Below are positions 1-10,469 of a DNA stretch of 64,000 nt, in pieces. The notes below the pieces were generated by a model. The model saw only the letters and a list, made by a program, of their open reading frames with translations, did no database searches and had not been told where the DNA came from. Position 1 is the first letter of the stretch, and the number at the start of each line of letters is the position of its first letter. The translations under genes were made by a program, and so were the position numbers. The stretch comes from Planococcus citri (Eukaryota; Arthropoda; Insecta; Hemiptera; Pseudococcidae), in assembly GCF_950023065.1 (NCBI RefSeq), contig NC_088679.1, positions 30,938,001 to 31,002,000 on the forward strand, read 5' to 3'.

Positions 1-240
1 TTTTTACTGTAAAAATCTTTCGATGAGTTTTTTTTTAATTTTTAACCTGAGCCCAACGTTTAAATGAAAATTGAAAAAATAACAAAAATGTTAGCAATGA
101 AATCACCCTGCAACGCTTTCAAGTTCAAAGTTACACGTATCATGATTTAGAATTTTATTCTTAATAGCTCTCGCATACAGCTGCATTTTGTAAGTTGAAA
201 TTTCAAATGAATAGGTCGTTTTTAAATTTTGAAAACTTGA

Positions 241-900
241 GTGAAAATTCCAGCAGTGCCTCGAACATGTAAATTCTTCAATTTATTTTTAAAAATGTGC
301 TTAAACATTTTTTTCAGAAGTGCCTAAAGTGGGGGGCTTTAAAAAAAGGGTTCATAATTACGAATATACAGGTAGCTTAATTAAACTTTTTCATCAAGGT
401 AATTGAATATAAACCTCAAAACGTTACGTTTGGCACAAATCATAGTTTTCTAGTTTTCCAGGGGTTCCCAAAATTTCGAAATTGCAAAAAAATGGAAAAC
501 TGGATTTTTGAGTACTAGCGGAAAATTTTATTGAGCTCAAAATTTGGTAGGATGAAGGTCTTTCAGATACTAATAAACTGTAAAAAGCTTTTTAGGGGGC
601 TCAAAGGAGTAGGTTCAAAATGATGGTTCCAAAATTTTCTAAAAATCAACCCCCCCCCCTAATTTCTGCCCCCGTGGGTCGAAAATAAGAAAATCACCTC
701 GCATAATGTTTATCGAGTTCAAACAGACCATTTTACGCTGAAAAAGGTTTTGAAAATAATACTCAGTGGTTCTTAAAATTCATTTTGTAATCACAACTTT
801 GGGAACCCCTGGAATCCAAAAAAAATGGTAATTGTGGGTTAACCAACCACCGATTCGTATTTTGGATATTTATTACAATATTTTAAGAGTGGTCAAGTCG
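241..900 (+). repeat. Dispersed repeat, copy 1 (about 650 bp)
   Basis: This segment is clearly similar, in the same orientation, to 61215-61880 near the other end of the window. Both copies share a G-run followed by a T-rich tract, then a stretch around 370-450, and both end near a TTTATTACAA-like string. Inside copy 1 a 15-bp perfect inverted repeat, CCAGGGGTTCCCAAA, lies at 458-472 and 798-812. That word resembles hAT transposon ends, but no target duplication borders it. No long ORF is present. It is probably an old non-autonomous transposon or part of one; the family is not identified. Confidence 0.75.
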
Positions 901-2509
901 ATAACTGTCATGGGGGCCAAAAAATGGCCTTGTCGGGACGTCTCCTTTCAACCATAAGGTGTGTAGATTTCTTTGAATTTTTTGCGCAAGTTCTTTGACT
1001 TTTTTAATGCTCTCTAGAATGTCTTCAAAGCTTTTTGATCCATTTTAAATGATATTTGAACATGATTATTTTGTAAGATTTTGCATTTTTTAGAGATTTA
1101 TTTCCAAAACTATCGAGATTTTTCAAGTTATTTCATTCTTTTAATGTTTTTAAAAATACTGAAAAAATTTTGATTTATTTCAAAATTTTTTGAGCATTTT
1201 TTCATTTTTTTTTTTTTAATTTATTGAATGTTTTACAGCTGTTTTTTAAAAAATGATTTAACGCTTTAGATTTTTAAATTTTTTTTTGGCTTTTCAGAAT
1301 TTTTGATTTTCTTTGGTTGTCATTTCGTCAAAGTTTTAATTTTGATATTATGTTTAAAAACTTTTTTGAACATTTTTTTATTCTATTTTTTCATTTTTAA
1401 AGAGTGTTTTCAAAACTTCTTCAACATTTTTTCAATGTTTTTTAAAATTTTAAATCAACTTTTTCAAAATTTTTAATTTTTTTTTAAATTGAAAATTTTT
1501 TAATTTCTTTTTTCAATTTTTTAAAAGTTTATTTGGTGTTTTTGGAAATTATTTCAACTTTGTTCAAAGTTTTGTTCATCTTTTTTGGAATTTTTTTTTT
1601 GTATTTTTCTAAATTTAGGTAGGTAGGTATATTCAAAAATTTTAAACATTTTTTTATGAGTTCTGATTTTTTTGAATCATTTCTTATAATTTCAAAACTT
1701 TTTCAGGTTTTTAAAAATTGGCTTGTTTTTTTTTTCATTTAATTTTTTGTTTTAATGAGGGTTATCTTGAACTTCCCCATTTTTTAAAATTGATGTCCGC
1801 ATCTTCAAACTCAGGATTGAAAAAATAAACCAATACCTAACTATTCGAAATAGGCTCTTTCAAAATCAATGCGTCACTGTAGTGTTGATTTATCCTTAAA
1901 TTAAATTTTGAGATCCTTTTTTGAAATCAAAGGTCTTCTAATTTTTTTAGTTGTCAAAAATGGTAACTTTCAACTTTTGTACTTATTATTGAATGTCGAC
2001 TCTTCACCTCAAAAGTTTAATTTCAAATCTTATCTAATCTCTTTAAAGCCCCAAAAACAAATTGGTTGCAAGAAATCACAAATGCGAGAAAATTTCCCAT
2101 CTTCTTGGGTTGTGATTCTCACTGTATTTACGGCAAACCGGTTATGCAAATCTATTAACCTATATTAAAGCGGCTTGCATAAAATCCTGAAGTAGGGGCA
2201 TCTTTAAAGAGGTATGCTTGGAAGTTTATAAAAGTCGATTCGTGTTTGTATTTTACGAGTAGGTGCAAATGCAAATATTCACCATTCAAGCTCGTAAACT
2301 GCCACGTTATCTATCTCAGTTAAGTATTAATAGATATTAGTAGGAAAACACGAGTTATTTAATTTCAAAAATATTTCTCAGCCACTGCAATTAAACGATT
2401 CAAGTAAACAAACTTACATACACTGATCTCAGAAAGCTACCCTTGTATACCTGAATCGAAACATCTCGTAGATGAGAAAACGCACGCAGGGTGAATTATC
2501 ACCCATCAC
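901..2509. other. AT-rich non-coding sequence, no gene seen
   Basis: This stretch is T-rich low-complexity sequence, especially 1000-1800. A small ORF at 1908-2168 shows no recognisable protein features and is probably chance. I looked here for upstream exons of the TRPV channel (S4 region or ankyrin repeats) and found none. It is most simply part of a large intron of that gene, but intergenic DNA is also possible. Confidence 0.5.
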
Positions 2510-3119
2510 CAGGGCTCGGATTTTTATGCTAGAGCATATTTTTTGTATGCATAGAGGATAGGGAATTTTTCAATTATCTCCACGATTCATAAAATTTCAA
2601 GTAAAATGAGCCTAATTCGTTAGAGCATATTTTGGCATATTTCACCATAAAAGCATATAAAAGCATATTTTTGCATTTTTTAGGGAATATTTTGGGTTTT
2701 TAGAGCATATTTTACGTTTTTAGCGGTTTTTAGGGAATATTTTGATCAATTTCAAATTTTTGCATCACATTGATATTTGGCTATTTTTCATTTTTCCCCG
2801 CAAAATTTGTGAAACTGGCAGTAGTTCTCTTGTACCTACTTATTTTTTTCTGTTCATTTTATTAGTTTTTTATTCCTTTAATAATGAAATTAGAATTATC
2901 TTTTCGTGATTTTAAAATGCTCTGTTTTGCATTTTTGTTCGTAAATTCTTGGTATTATACAACAATATTAGTAAAATTGTATAGGAATTGATTTTTCCTG
3001 TAAAACAGTGCCCATATCGTTAGGGAATATTTTTACTTTTTAGAGCATATTTTGCCATTTTTTAGGGAATATTCAAGCGCATATTTTGGGTTTTTTAGGG
3101 AAAGAATATCCGAGCCCTG
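2510..3119. mobile_element. Non-autonomous hAT-type DNA transposon, 610 bp, with 8-bp TSD
   Basis: The element begins CAGGGCTCGGAT and ends ATCCGAGCCCTG, a 12-bp perfect terminal inverted repeat. It is flanked on both sides by the same 8 bp, CCCATCAC (2502-2509 and 3120-3127). An 8-bp duplication with CAGGG-type ends is the hallmark of the hAT superfamily. The interior is non-coding and built from alternating short words, roughly TAGAGCATATTTT and TAGGGAATATTTT, repeated near both ends. No transposase remnant is visible, so it would have moved in trans. It sits immediately 5' of the TRPV exons, probably in an intron. Confidence 0.9.
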
Positions 3120-3472
3120 CCCATCACCATCCCGATGTGGGAAAATTACAGTATGTGTTCGGCGGTTATATTCTAAAGCGAAATGCTAAAACGAAGTAAA
3201 TTAATTAATTACCCCGAGGTGTAGCAAAAGTTAACAAAGTTTGAAATTTTCCATATTCGGTACACTTAGTTAGTCGTGTATCGTCACGCCGCGTTTAATT
3301 CGAGAATACGAGTATCTCGACACCTAGAGCTTTGTTGAAAGTCTTATGCGAATGTCTACTAGATACCAGGGTGTTTTGTCAACACGAAAATTTTCAAGTT
3401 TTGCAGGATACATACAAGGCTGATGGCTATAAAACGCCGACACGGTTCTCATGATTTGTGATATTTTTACAG

Positions 3473-4526
3473 AGGATTTAAAACTGTGGGACCTTTCGTC
3501 GTCATGATATATCGTATGGTTATTGGAGACTTGCTCAGATTCGTTTGTATTTATTTAGTCTTCGTTATGGGATTTTCACAAGGTTTGTTCGATTTTATTT
3601 TTGTTAGTAGGCGAGTTTATCGCTATACTCGAATGTAGAGAAATGTTTGTTGTTATTATAAGTCGTATACGAGTAGTCCATCTTTTTTGTAAACATTAAT
3701 AAATTCTTTTTACTTCTTTAAAGTTCAGCATACTACATAATTTTCCTTTCGTTTGATAACCCTGGAACGCCGGATGGAACCGACGACTCGGTCAGTAATC
3801 CGATGCCTAGTCCGTCTGAATCAATTATGGCTATGTTTTTAATGTCCATGAATACGTTCAGTGATTATTATACAGCTTTTGATAATACCAATCACACTAT
3901 GGTTGCTAAAGTACGTATTTCGAGATGATTATTTACCAACAAATTATCGTTTACACTCGAATATAATTTATTCCATCGTATGTTCGCAGTTTTGTTTCGT
4001 TGTTTTTATGGTAATCGTGGCTATTTTATTGGTAAACATGTTGATTGCCATGATGGGTAACACGTATCAAAAAATTGCTGAAACTCGAAACGAATGGCAA
4101 CGACAAGTACGTAAATTTATGCGTTATTTTACAGCAGGATTAATTAGTCGAAAAGTGTTTAATCTCATTGCTCGTTTTCGTAGTGGGCTCGTATCGTTCT
4201 AGTCGTTGAGAGAGGAGTAAGTCCGAGAGAAAGGTTAAAAAAGCTCATGATGTATTCTCAACCCATGTCCGATGGCAGAAGAGCTTTGGTGTTACGATTA
4301 AATCAAACAGTAAATTAGCAGCTTATTCAATATGCTACAAAATTCGGTTACTTACAAAAGTATTAAAATATATTTAAATATATTTCAGGAGGAAGATAAA
4401 GAAGAAATGAAAGAAATCCTCGAAATGAAACGATCTCATAACAAAAACGTACAGAAATTAAAAATGCGAAATCAAAAACTACAACAGCAAAATCATCAAA
4501 ATGAAAATGATAAAACAATTTTGTAA
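3473..4526 (+). CDS. iav: TRPV cation channel, Inactive (Iav)-like, C-terminal part (5 exons)
   Basis: Exons 3473-3582, 3729-3910, 3990-4106, 4184-4309 and 4389-4526 join in frame through GT-AG introns and end at a TAA. They encode the last 223 residues of a TRPV channel. Exon 1 reads GFKTVGPFVVMIYRM (S5 region). Exon 2 holds the turret and pore loop (FDNPGTPDGTDD, then SIMAMFLMSMNTFSDYY). Exon 3 holds S6, ending ILLVNMLIAMMGNTYQKI, followed by the TRP-box area NEWQRQWARIVLVVERG. The last exon is a charged, Gln/Lys-rich tail. In Drosophila, Inactive pairs with Nanchung in chordotonal neurons to transduce sound and stretch; that role here is inferred from family. Wording of the pore and the MSDGRRALVLRL tail favours Iav over Nanchung. 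Ankyrin repeats and S1-S4 lie upstream of the window or in exons I could not find. Confidence 0.88.
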
Positions 4527-4563
4527 TTTTATAACGCCTTATTTTTAAACATGTGAAAAAAGG

Positions 4564-4573
4564 AATAAATAAA
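4564..4573 (+). terminator. Tandem AATAAA polyadenylation signals of the TRPV gene
   Basis: Two overlapping AATAAA hexamers (4564-4569 and 4568-4573) lie 38-47 bp after the TRPV stop codon, as expected for a short 3' UTR. They lie only about 130 bp from the stop of the convergent helicase gene, so the two transcripts may abut or overlap. Confidence 0.7.
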
Positions 4574-4704
4574 TTTTTATAAATTTACAAACATACTTAT
4601 AAAAAATTCACTAAAGAATGTACCTCGACTGCGTGCAATTCAACGGAATACGCACGCAAAAAAAACAAACGAAAACAAAATTATCAACTAGTGGAAAACT
4701 ACGA

Positions 4705-6108
4705 TTACGAAATGGTATTTTTAATAACATGTACAATGGTTGAAATGACTTTTTGGCCAATTGGATCATGGGTTAGATCCAATTGAGGTGATTCGATTTT
4801 TTTATCAAGAATATGATTCAATTCCTTTCTCATACACTGCAACATTTGAGCTTCCTGAAAAACAACGCAGAGAATGAATATAAATCAAATGGATAGTTAG
4901 AAAGAAGCGGTGTTCGTAAAACTTATATGATTACTTTTAACGTATTAGTTGGAAACATGAGCCAGTCATTTTCCATCGAGATGACGCACATTCCTGTACT
5001 GTCTTCGATCAACTTGATTTCACCGGCGAATAACACGATGGATATTATGCTGACCATTGTGCTATCGTGAATGAAAATCTTGCTGGTTTTCATTTTTTCT
5101 TGATATACTAAATACGGACTCTTGAAATCAGCTTCGTTGTAGTTGATAGAAGAAGGATGAAGATTAACCTGAAATATAACGTATTATCAGTAGAAGTAAA
5201 TTTTTCAAAATAATTAGTTCGATGTGTAATACTAACATATCCATCTCCTTTCGTTTTGAATTTAAGATCTTCGGCTTTGAAAGGTTTAGGAATGGCTCCG
5301 GCGGCAGTTTGAACATAAACTTTTCCAGGAGTAAGTACTTTTACCAAATTTGGAAATAGAGCTGCGCATATGATAGCAGATAGTAACTTTTTATCTCCTG
5401 AGTTATCGTTCATCTGTAAAATAGACAAAAATGATGTTATTATTTCATATTACACCCTCAATAATGATCTTCCACGTTATAAATTTGAGACTTACATGTC
5501 GTGGTATGATTCTAGTCACTTTGTCTTCGTGTTTACGTCTTCTGATATTAGTATTTGGAACGAAACCTCTATCCATTAACAACTCTAAAAATTGATGCTT
5601 GAGATCTCCCATCATTTCCAACGTCCTCACAGACAGGAAATTCTCGTCAGCGTATCGTTTACCAGCTTTATAATGCTTCGATGCTTCTTTATGCCATTCC
5701 TGTGGGTTTTTTTCGTAAAAAATATTCACATAATTAAAAATTTCATTCGACGTCATTAGCGCCAACAGTATTACAAAACACGTACTTGGTAAGCTTTCAA
5801 TATAGTCAGTTGATCGCTATTGGATGTAGCGAATTGTTTCTTTCTAGCTTCGGCTTTATCTCTCGCATGGAACGGTGACACAAAAGGTGATTTGTTCGAC
5901 AAAGCGGCGGCAATCGTTAAAACCGAATCCAAACAACAGAATATCGCACCGAACACTATTAATTTGCCGATTTTCACGTCTACCGGTAAAGCGGCTAAAT
6001 GACGCCCTAAGGCGGTAAGTTCCTCTTCGGAATCCAAAGCACCGATATCTTTCAGTCGTTGTATAGCTGTATCCACATTGTTTACCTCCGGCGGTTCCAT
6101 TACATTTG
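4705..6108 (-). other. DHX57: DHX57 HA2/ratchet and OB-fold C-terminal part
   Basis: Exon 16 holds the winged-helix and HA2 region typical of DEAH helicases (EPP, then LGALDSEEELTALGRHLAALPVD-like text and SPFVSPFHARDKAEARKKQ). Exons 17-19 hold the OB-fold (AALFPNLVKV, then VNLHPSSINY, and KIFIHDSTMVS). Exon 20 ends in a short helical tail (MRKELNHILDKKI) and TAA at 4705-4707. These accessory domains grip RNA and couple it to the motor in known DEAH enzymes. Confidence 0.85.
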
Positions 6109-9100
6109 CTGTAAACACGACGATTACAAGAACGCAATCATAAATACGTAGGATAAGGCGACCCGAAGGGTGTTGTTAATTGAGTTACTTACCCAATACA
6201 TCTTGAGGGGTTCGGTTTTGAAATTGTTTTAAAGTTTTTAGTCGAAGAATAATCGAGTCTAAAGCAGCTCGCTGGATTTCCGGTACTGGTTGGGCTCGGA
6301 ATAGGTATTCGTGTCGGTGGCTCGTGTATAGTCTGATGCAGAGACCGGGCATTACACGACCAGCTCGACCACGTCGTTGGCGAGCGTTTGCTTTTGATAT
6401 CCATTGTACTTCCAGACTAGACATGTTTTTCTTCGTATCGAAGCTGAAAATTCAGAAAAATATTACACGGAGTTGAAAAGTGAGCTTGTTTTAGAACAAT
6501 CGATTTCAATAAAATTTACAAAAAACATTAACGAAAAATGACCTATTTTTAAAACTACTGAAAAAGTGAAAAAATGAAGAGAACACATTGCTTTCGATCA
6601 TCGGAATAATATTTTTGAATTTGAAGAATACCAATAACTACCTAGCCCTATTTTGGTTAAAAGCCGTTCAAAACAGGAAAACACTTTCGGAAATGAAAAA
6701 AAAATCTAAAAAATTCAACAAAAAAATTGTCAATTTTTTTGCCATATAAAACTGGAAAATCAACTTTCAAACCGTGCTAAAAATTATAATAATTTTTGAA
6801 AAATGAAAGCACTTAAAAACTAAAGAAACATACTTATATTTTGAAAATTTTAGAATGAAATATCGTTTATAAAAAGACCGAAAATCTTTCTTTCGAATGA
6901 TTCACTGGTAATCAATGAACTTTTCCAGTCGTGAAAATATTACTTTTACTTACATATTTTCCTTCATTTTTCCGCAATCCACCACAAAAACACAATCATC
7001 GATAGTAATAGAAGTTTCGGCTATATTGGTTGACAACACAATTTTACGAACACCGGGATCTGTTCTCCTATAAAAACAAACGTAGCGATTAAGACGCATC
7101 TCCATCTACAAAATTTCAATAATTCGAACCAATTTACTTGAAAACTGTGTATTGTTCTTCGTTAGATATCGTCGAATGCAGCGGAACAATGATAAATCGT
7201 CCGGTTCTGGGCGACAGTGACTTATGATTGTTTAATTCGTCATGAATTGCGATAATATCAGCTATACCAGGTAAAAAGACCTAAATCAAAGACGAAATAT
7301 TAATTCCCATTCAGAAACGTCTTGAACAACTCAAAAAACTGTTAAACTAACCAAAATGGATCCTTCTCTAGGATACTGGTGTTTCCCTTCAACAATCCAT
7401 TGTATAACATCGATCACCAACTCAGGATCAATTTTCGCGGGATCCAACAGAAGTAAAGTTTTTTTGGCTTTATGGGTGTGCTCTAGAGAAATGAATATTA
7501 TTAGCATCAGATAATTTGTAATTAAGCATGCGTGAAATTTTTTCCAAAGGGTTACCTTTATATCTGAAGAAAAGCTGTTTTGCTGTAAGCGTTTCATCTG
7601 GTGCGCTGGGTCTCGATGCCGTATAAGTATTAAGAATATCAGCTGATTGAATATCATAATCTATCGAATCTAGCTGTTTGCTCATGCTTTTATTAATTTT
7701 ACGCGTATATTTCGAGTATTCGTCCAACGTGTAAGAGCATTTATCCAAAATATCTTCCAAATATAGTTCTTCTACGGGGTACATTTTACCTGTAAATAAA
7801 ACCGGTCGTTAGAATTGAAATTATTTCAAGAAAGACTGATGCAAACATTGAACAGTACCTGGGATCTCAATCAATGGTGCGTTATAAAAATACTTGGAAA
7901 AAAGTTCGGCATTCAAAGTGGCGCTCATTAATATAATTTTCAATTCTCTACGATGCACCATCAGTTCTTTTAAAATCAATAAGAGGAAATCGCTGCAGAA
8001 AGAACAGACATTAAATAATAATCATTAATATGAAAATATGTACAACTTTACTGAATATACCTGTCTTCATCACGTTCGTGTACTTCATCGACAATGATAT
8101 GAGTAACGTCTTTCAGTTCCGGATCACTTTCTAATTTCTTCAATAGAATTCCAGTAGTACAGAATAATAATCGTGTCATTGCAGAACTGCGACTTTCAAG
8201 ACGGATCTGTAAAATTTCAATAAAATAGATAAGTATCGAAGTTTTTTTTTCTATTTTGTTTTTAGTAAAACATACGAAAAATAGTACCTGATACCCGACA
8301 GACTCTCCAGCTTTTTCGACACGTTCTTCTGCGACTCGATCAGCAACACCAATAGCAGATAATCTTCTAGGCTGCGTACACACAATATTTATCCTGTTAT
8401 GTTGCTGATCTTTACTCCATATATCTGGCAGTGAATAAATCCAGTCATCCAAAATGAATTGAGGAACCTATTCGAATTCAAGACTTAATTCTCGATAAAG
8501 TTGAAATTTACTCGAAGAAAATTTTCAACTCACTTGAGTACTTTTACCGCAACCAGTTTCTCCAACAATCACGACAACTGGATAGTGCTTCAAAGTTTCT
8601 AGAATTCTGTCGCCGACGTTCCAAGCTGGTAGAGTTTTTCGATATTTTTGCATTCGAATGTATTTATCGTTGCGTCGCTTATCGTGCATCATTCTCACCA
8701 AATCTTCATCTCTGAAATGTTTCAACATGATAAGTATTTCGCCAAATAAATACGATTACATTAGTAATGTTAAGCACCTGCTCTGGTTAAACTTTTCTAA
8801 GGAATCTTGATCCAAGCAAAGTCTTTTCTCCCACGGTGCATCTGGTAGATTCGAACATCCCTGTTGAGGAACCGTCGATGTATATTTTGAACCCAGTAAG
8901 GAACTATCGCTGCTTACATTCAATCGGCTAATGCTCTCATTATCTAAACACCAATAATAAACAATCAATATTCGATAATATCGCTACTTTAATTAGACCA
9001 AGATTTAATCACTTACCAAGCCATTTAATCAACTTATCGGTACTATTAGTTAACATATCGATCAAATTGTAACAATAAGGCGACCCTTGTTGGCTCAGAG

Positions 9101-10469
9101 TATCGGCATGATTATAAAGGTATCTTGTGATACGTAAACAAACATGAGATTCGAATTGTTTATGTTGAGCGCTGAACATAATTAATGGCATATCGGCTGG
9201 ATAATTGCAATCTAGGTAAAGAAATTAATCAATTACAACAGTCATAATGAATAATTCGCCCAAAAAAGCCTATACATACTTTCGGGAAATCGTATTTCTA
9301 AATTGAAAGACGATTTAAGCTTTGAGTCAGCTTCTTGCTGAGCATTTTTCGAAACAGTATCGTGACTATCGTGAATAAATTTACAGTTCGATCCCCATTT
9401 GCAAGTTCCTTTAGCAGCGAAAGTCCGACAAACGTAACGTTTCCTCTCATGAGACGAATTAGAGCTTCTGTTGTAGTTATTTTTAAAATGCCACTGTCCC
9501 AAGCTCGGTATTTCAAGATGAAAAACCCAATGCTTATTCTTTACTCGTTCTTCACAAATTTTATCGTCGTATATAGATGTCAAAGCAACCATTTCGTCTT
9601 CTCTCTCCGTCATATAGGTAACTGGTTCATTCAATCTTTTAAAAGCTGCTCCAAAATAAAAACTGATAAGCAATTCCAGTGCTTTTTCGAATTCGTTACC
9701 ACCAAGTGTAAGAGCTTCGCAGCAGTGATTGGAGTAAAATCCATACCTACAGGAAAATATCGAAATGTTTAACGTTAGTTCGCAATAAAATTATTTCACG
9801 AATCTACGAAGTTGAAAATTATTAAACGAATCTTACAATTCTAAATTTTCTAAAGCGAATCTATTCACACTCTCTCTCGACACAGCACTCTTCTGAGCAT
9901 AATTGTAACAATTTCGAACCACCAATTGACCCTGATCCATCCAATACGAACGACTTAGTTCTCTTTTACTCGATTTCGGAGGTTCAACGGCGCTTTTTAA
10001 ATCGAAATTCTACGAACAAAATAACAACATTAGAAAACCATCAACGTTGGCAGTGCCACAATGAAAAAGCTTACTTCTCCATGAATCGATCTCAAAGTAT
10101 CCTTGATTTTTTTTATTGATTCGCTCGATAATGCGATATTTTTTATCTCCGTTTTTCGGCTACTTTCTGGACCACGACGAGTGGTACCATCACCACTACT
10201 TGTTCCTGCAGCATTCCGTCTAGAATGGGGAAAAAAGCTTGAATACTCGAAATATTCGTTTTCAGGTAACCTATCAGTTACATATAAGTGACTTACGATT
10301 GAGCAGGCCTGGATGAAGCAGAGGAAGAATTTTGACTACTGCTACCTTGGGAACTGCAAACGTTGAAATCGTCCGGATCCATGGACGGATCATAATCGTC
10401 ATCGTCGAAATCATTATCCCAAGCTTCCTCGTCCCAGTTTTCCTCGTCGAAGTTGTAGTCCACATCCAT
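4705..10469 (-). CDS. DHX57: DHX57-type ATP-dependent RNA helicase (DEAH/RHA family), complete, 20 exons, 1305 aa
   Basis: The exons, 5' to 3' on the minus strand, are 10469-10297, 10219-10075, 10009-9837, 9746-9280, 9211-9017, 8943-8778, 8711-8534, 8467-8288, 8206-8061, 7992-7859, 7789-7556, 7482-7352, 7280-7138, 7067-6954, 6443-6193, 6108-5786, 5699-5496, 5413-5237, 5168-4935 and 4854-4705. Every junction is GT-AG and frame is kept throughout. The sum is 3918 nt including TAA. Domain order is an acidic N-terminus, a UBA-like segment, RWD with a CCCH zinc finger, two RecA folds, HA2 and an OB-fold, which is the DHX57 order; human DHX57 is slightly longer. The start is the ATG at 10469, in good context (AAAATGG); an in-frame TTG at 10502 overlaps a likely splice acceptor (TTTTGCAG), so a 5' UTR exon may lie upstream. 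The family unwinds RNA using ATP; the cellular substrate of DHX57 is poorly defined. Confidence 0.95.
6193..7280 (-). other. DHX57: DHX57 RecA2 domain (motifs IV-VI)
   Basis: Exon 13 starts VFLPG, the usual RecA2 entry. Exon 14 carries motif V (STNIAETSIT, from residue 834). Exon 15 carries motif VI, QRRGRAGR at 882-889, with the arginine fingers. The intron between exons 14 and 15 (6444-6953, about 510 bp) is the longest of the gene; it is AT-rich and I see nothing else in it. Confidence 0.9.
8061..8711 (-). other. DHX57: DHX57 RecA1 helicase core (motifs I, Ia, II)
   Basis: Exons 7-9 contain the ATP-binding half of the motor. Walker A (motif I) is GETGCGKST at residues 490-498. Motif Ia is TQPRRLSA from residue 530. 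Motif II is DEVH at 599-602, the DEAH-box variant usual for this subfamily. Motif III (SAT, 631-633) follows in exon 10 (7859-7992). All catalytic residues are intact, so the enzyme should be active. Confidence 0.92.
9280..10469 (-). other. DHX57: DHX57 N-terminal part: acidic head, UBA-like, RWD and CCCH zinc finger
   Basis: Residues 1-58 are extremely acidic (runs of Asp and Glu with Trp) and then Ser-rich, likely disordered. Residues about 165-195 (YGFYSNHCCEAL, LGGNEFEKALELL) look like the UBA-like fold of this family. RWD sequence starts near residue 213 (EDEMVALTSIYDD). It is interrupted by a CCCH finger with ligands at Cys270, Cys279, Cys285 and His289 (spacing C-x8-C-x5-C-x3-H), and resumes with FNLEIRFPE into the next exon. 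The finger and RWD are thought to mediate RNA and protein contacts; this is family inference. Confidence 0.85.

Noticed and set aside
3473..4526. Nanchung as the identity of the TRPV channel
   Set aside because: The pore, S6 and C-terminal wording fit Inactive better. This is from memory of the family, so a database comparison would settle it.
5820..6137. ORFs in other frames across DHX57 exon 16
   Set aside because: They are shadows of the real helicase exon, which carries conserved HA2 sequence.
7483..7555. Continuous reading of DHX57 exon 11 into the next 28 codons
   Set aside because: The continuation stops before reaching conserved sequence. Splicing a 73-bp GT-AG intron restores the family reading frame.
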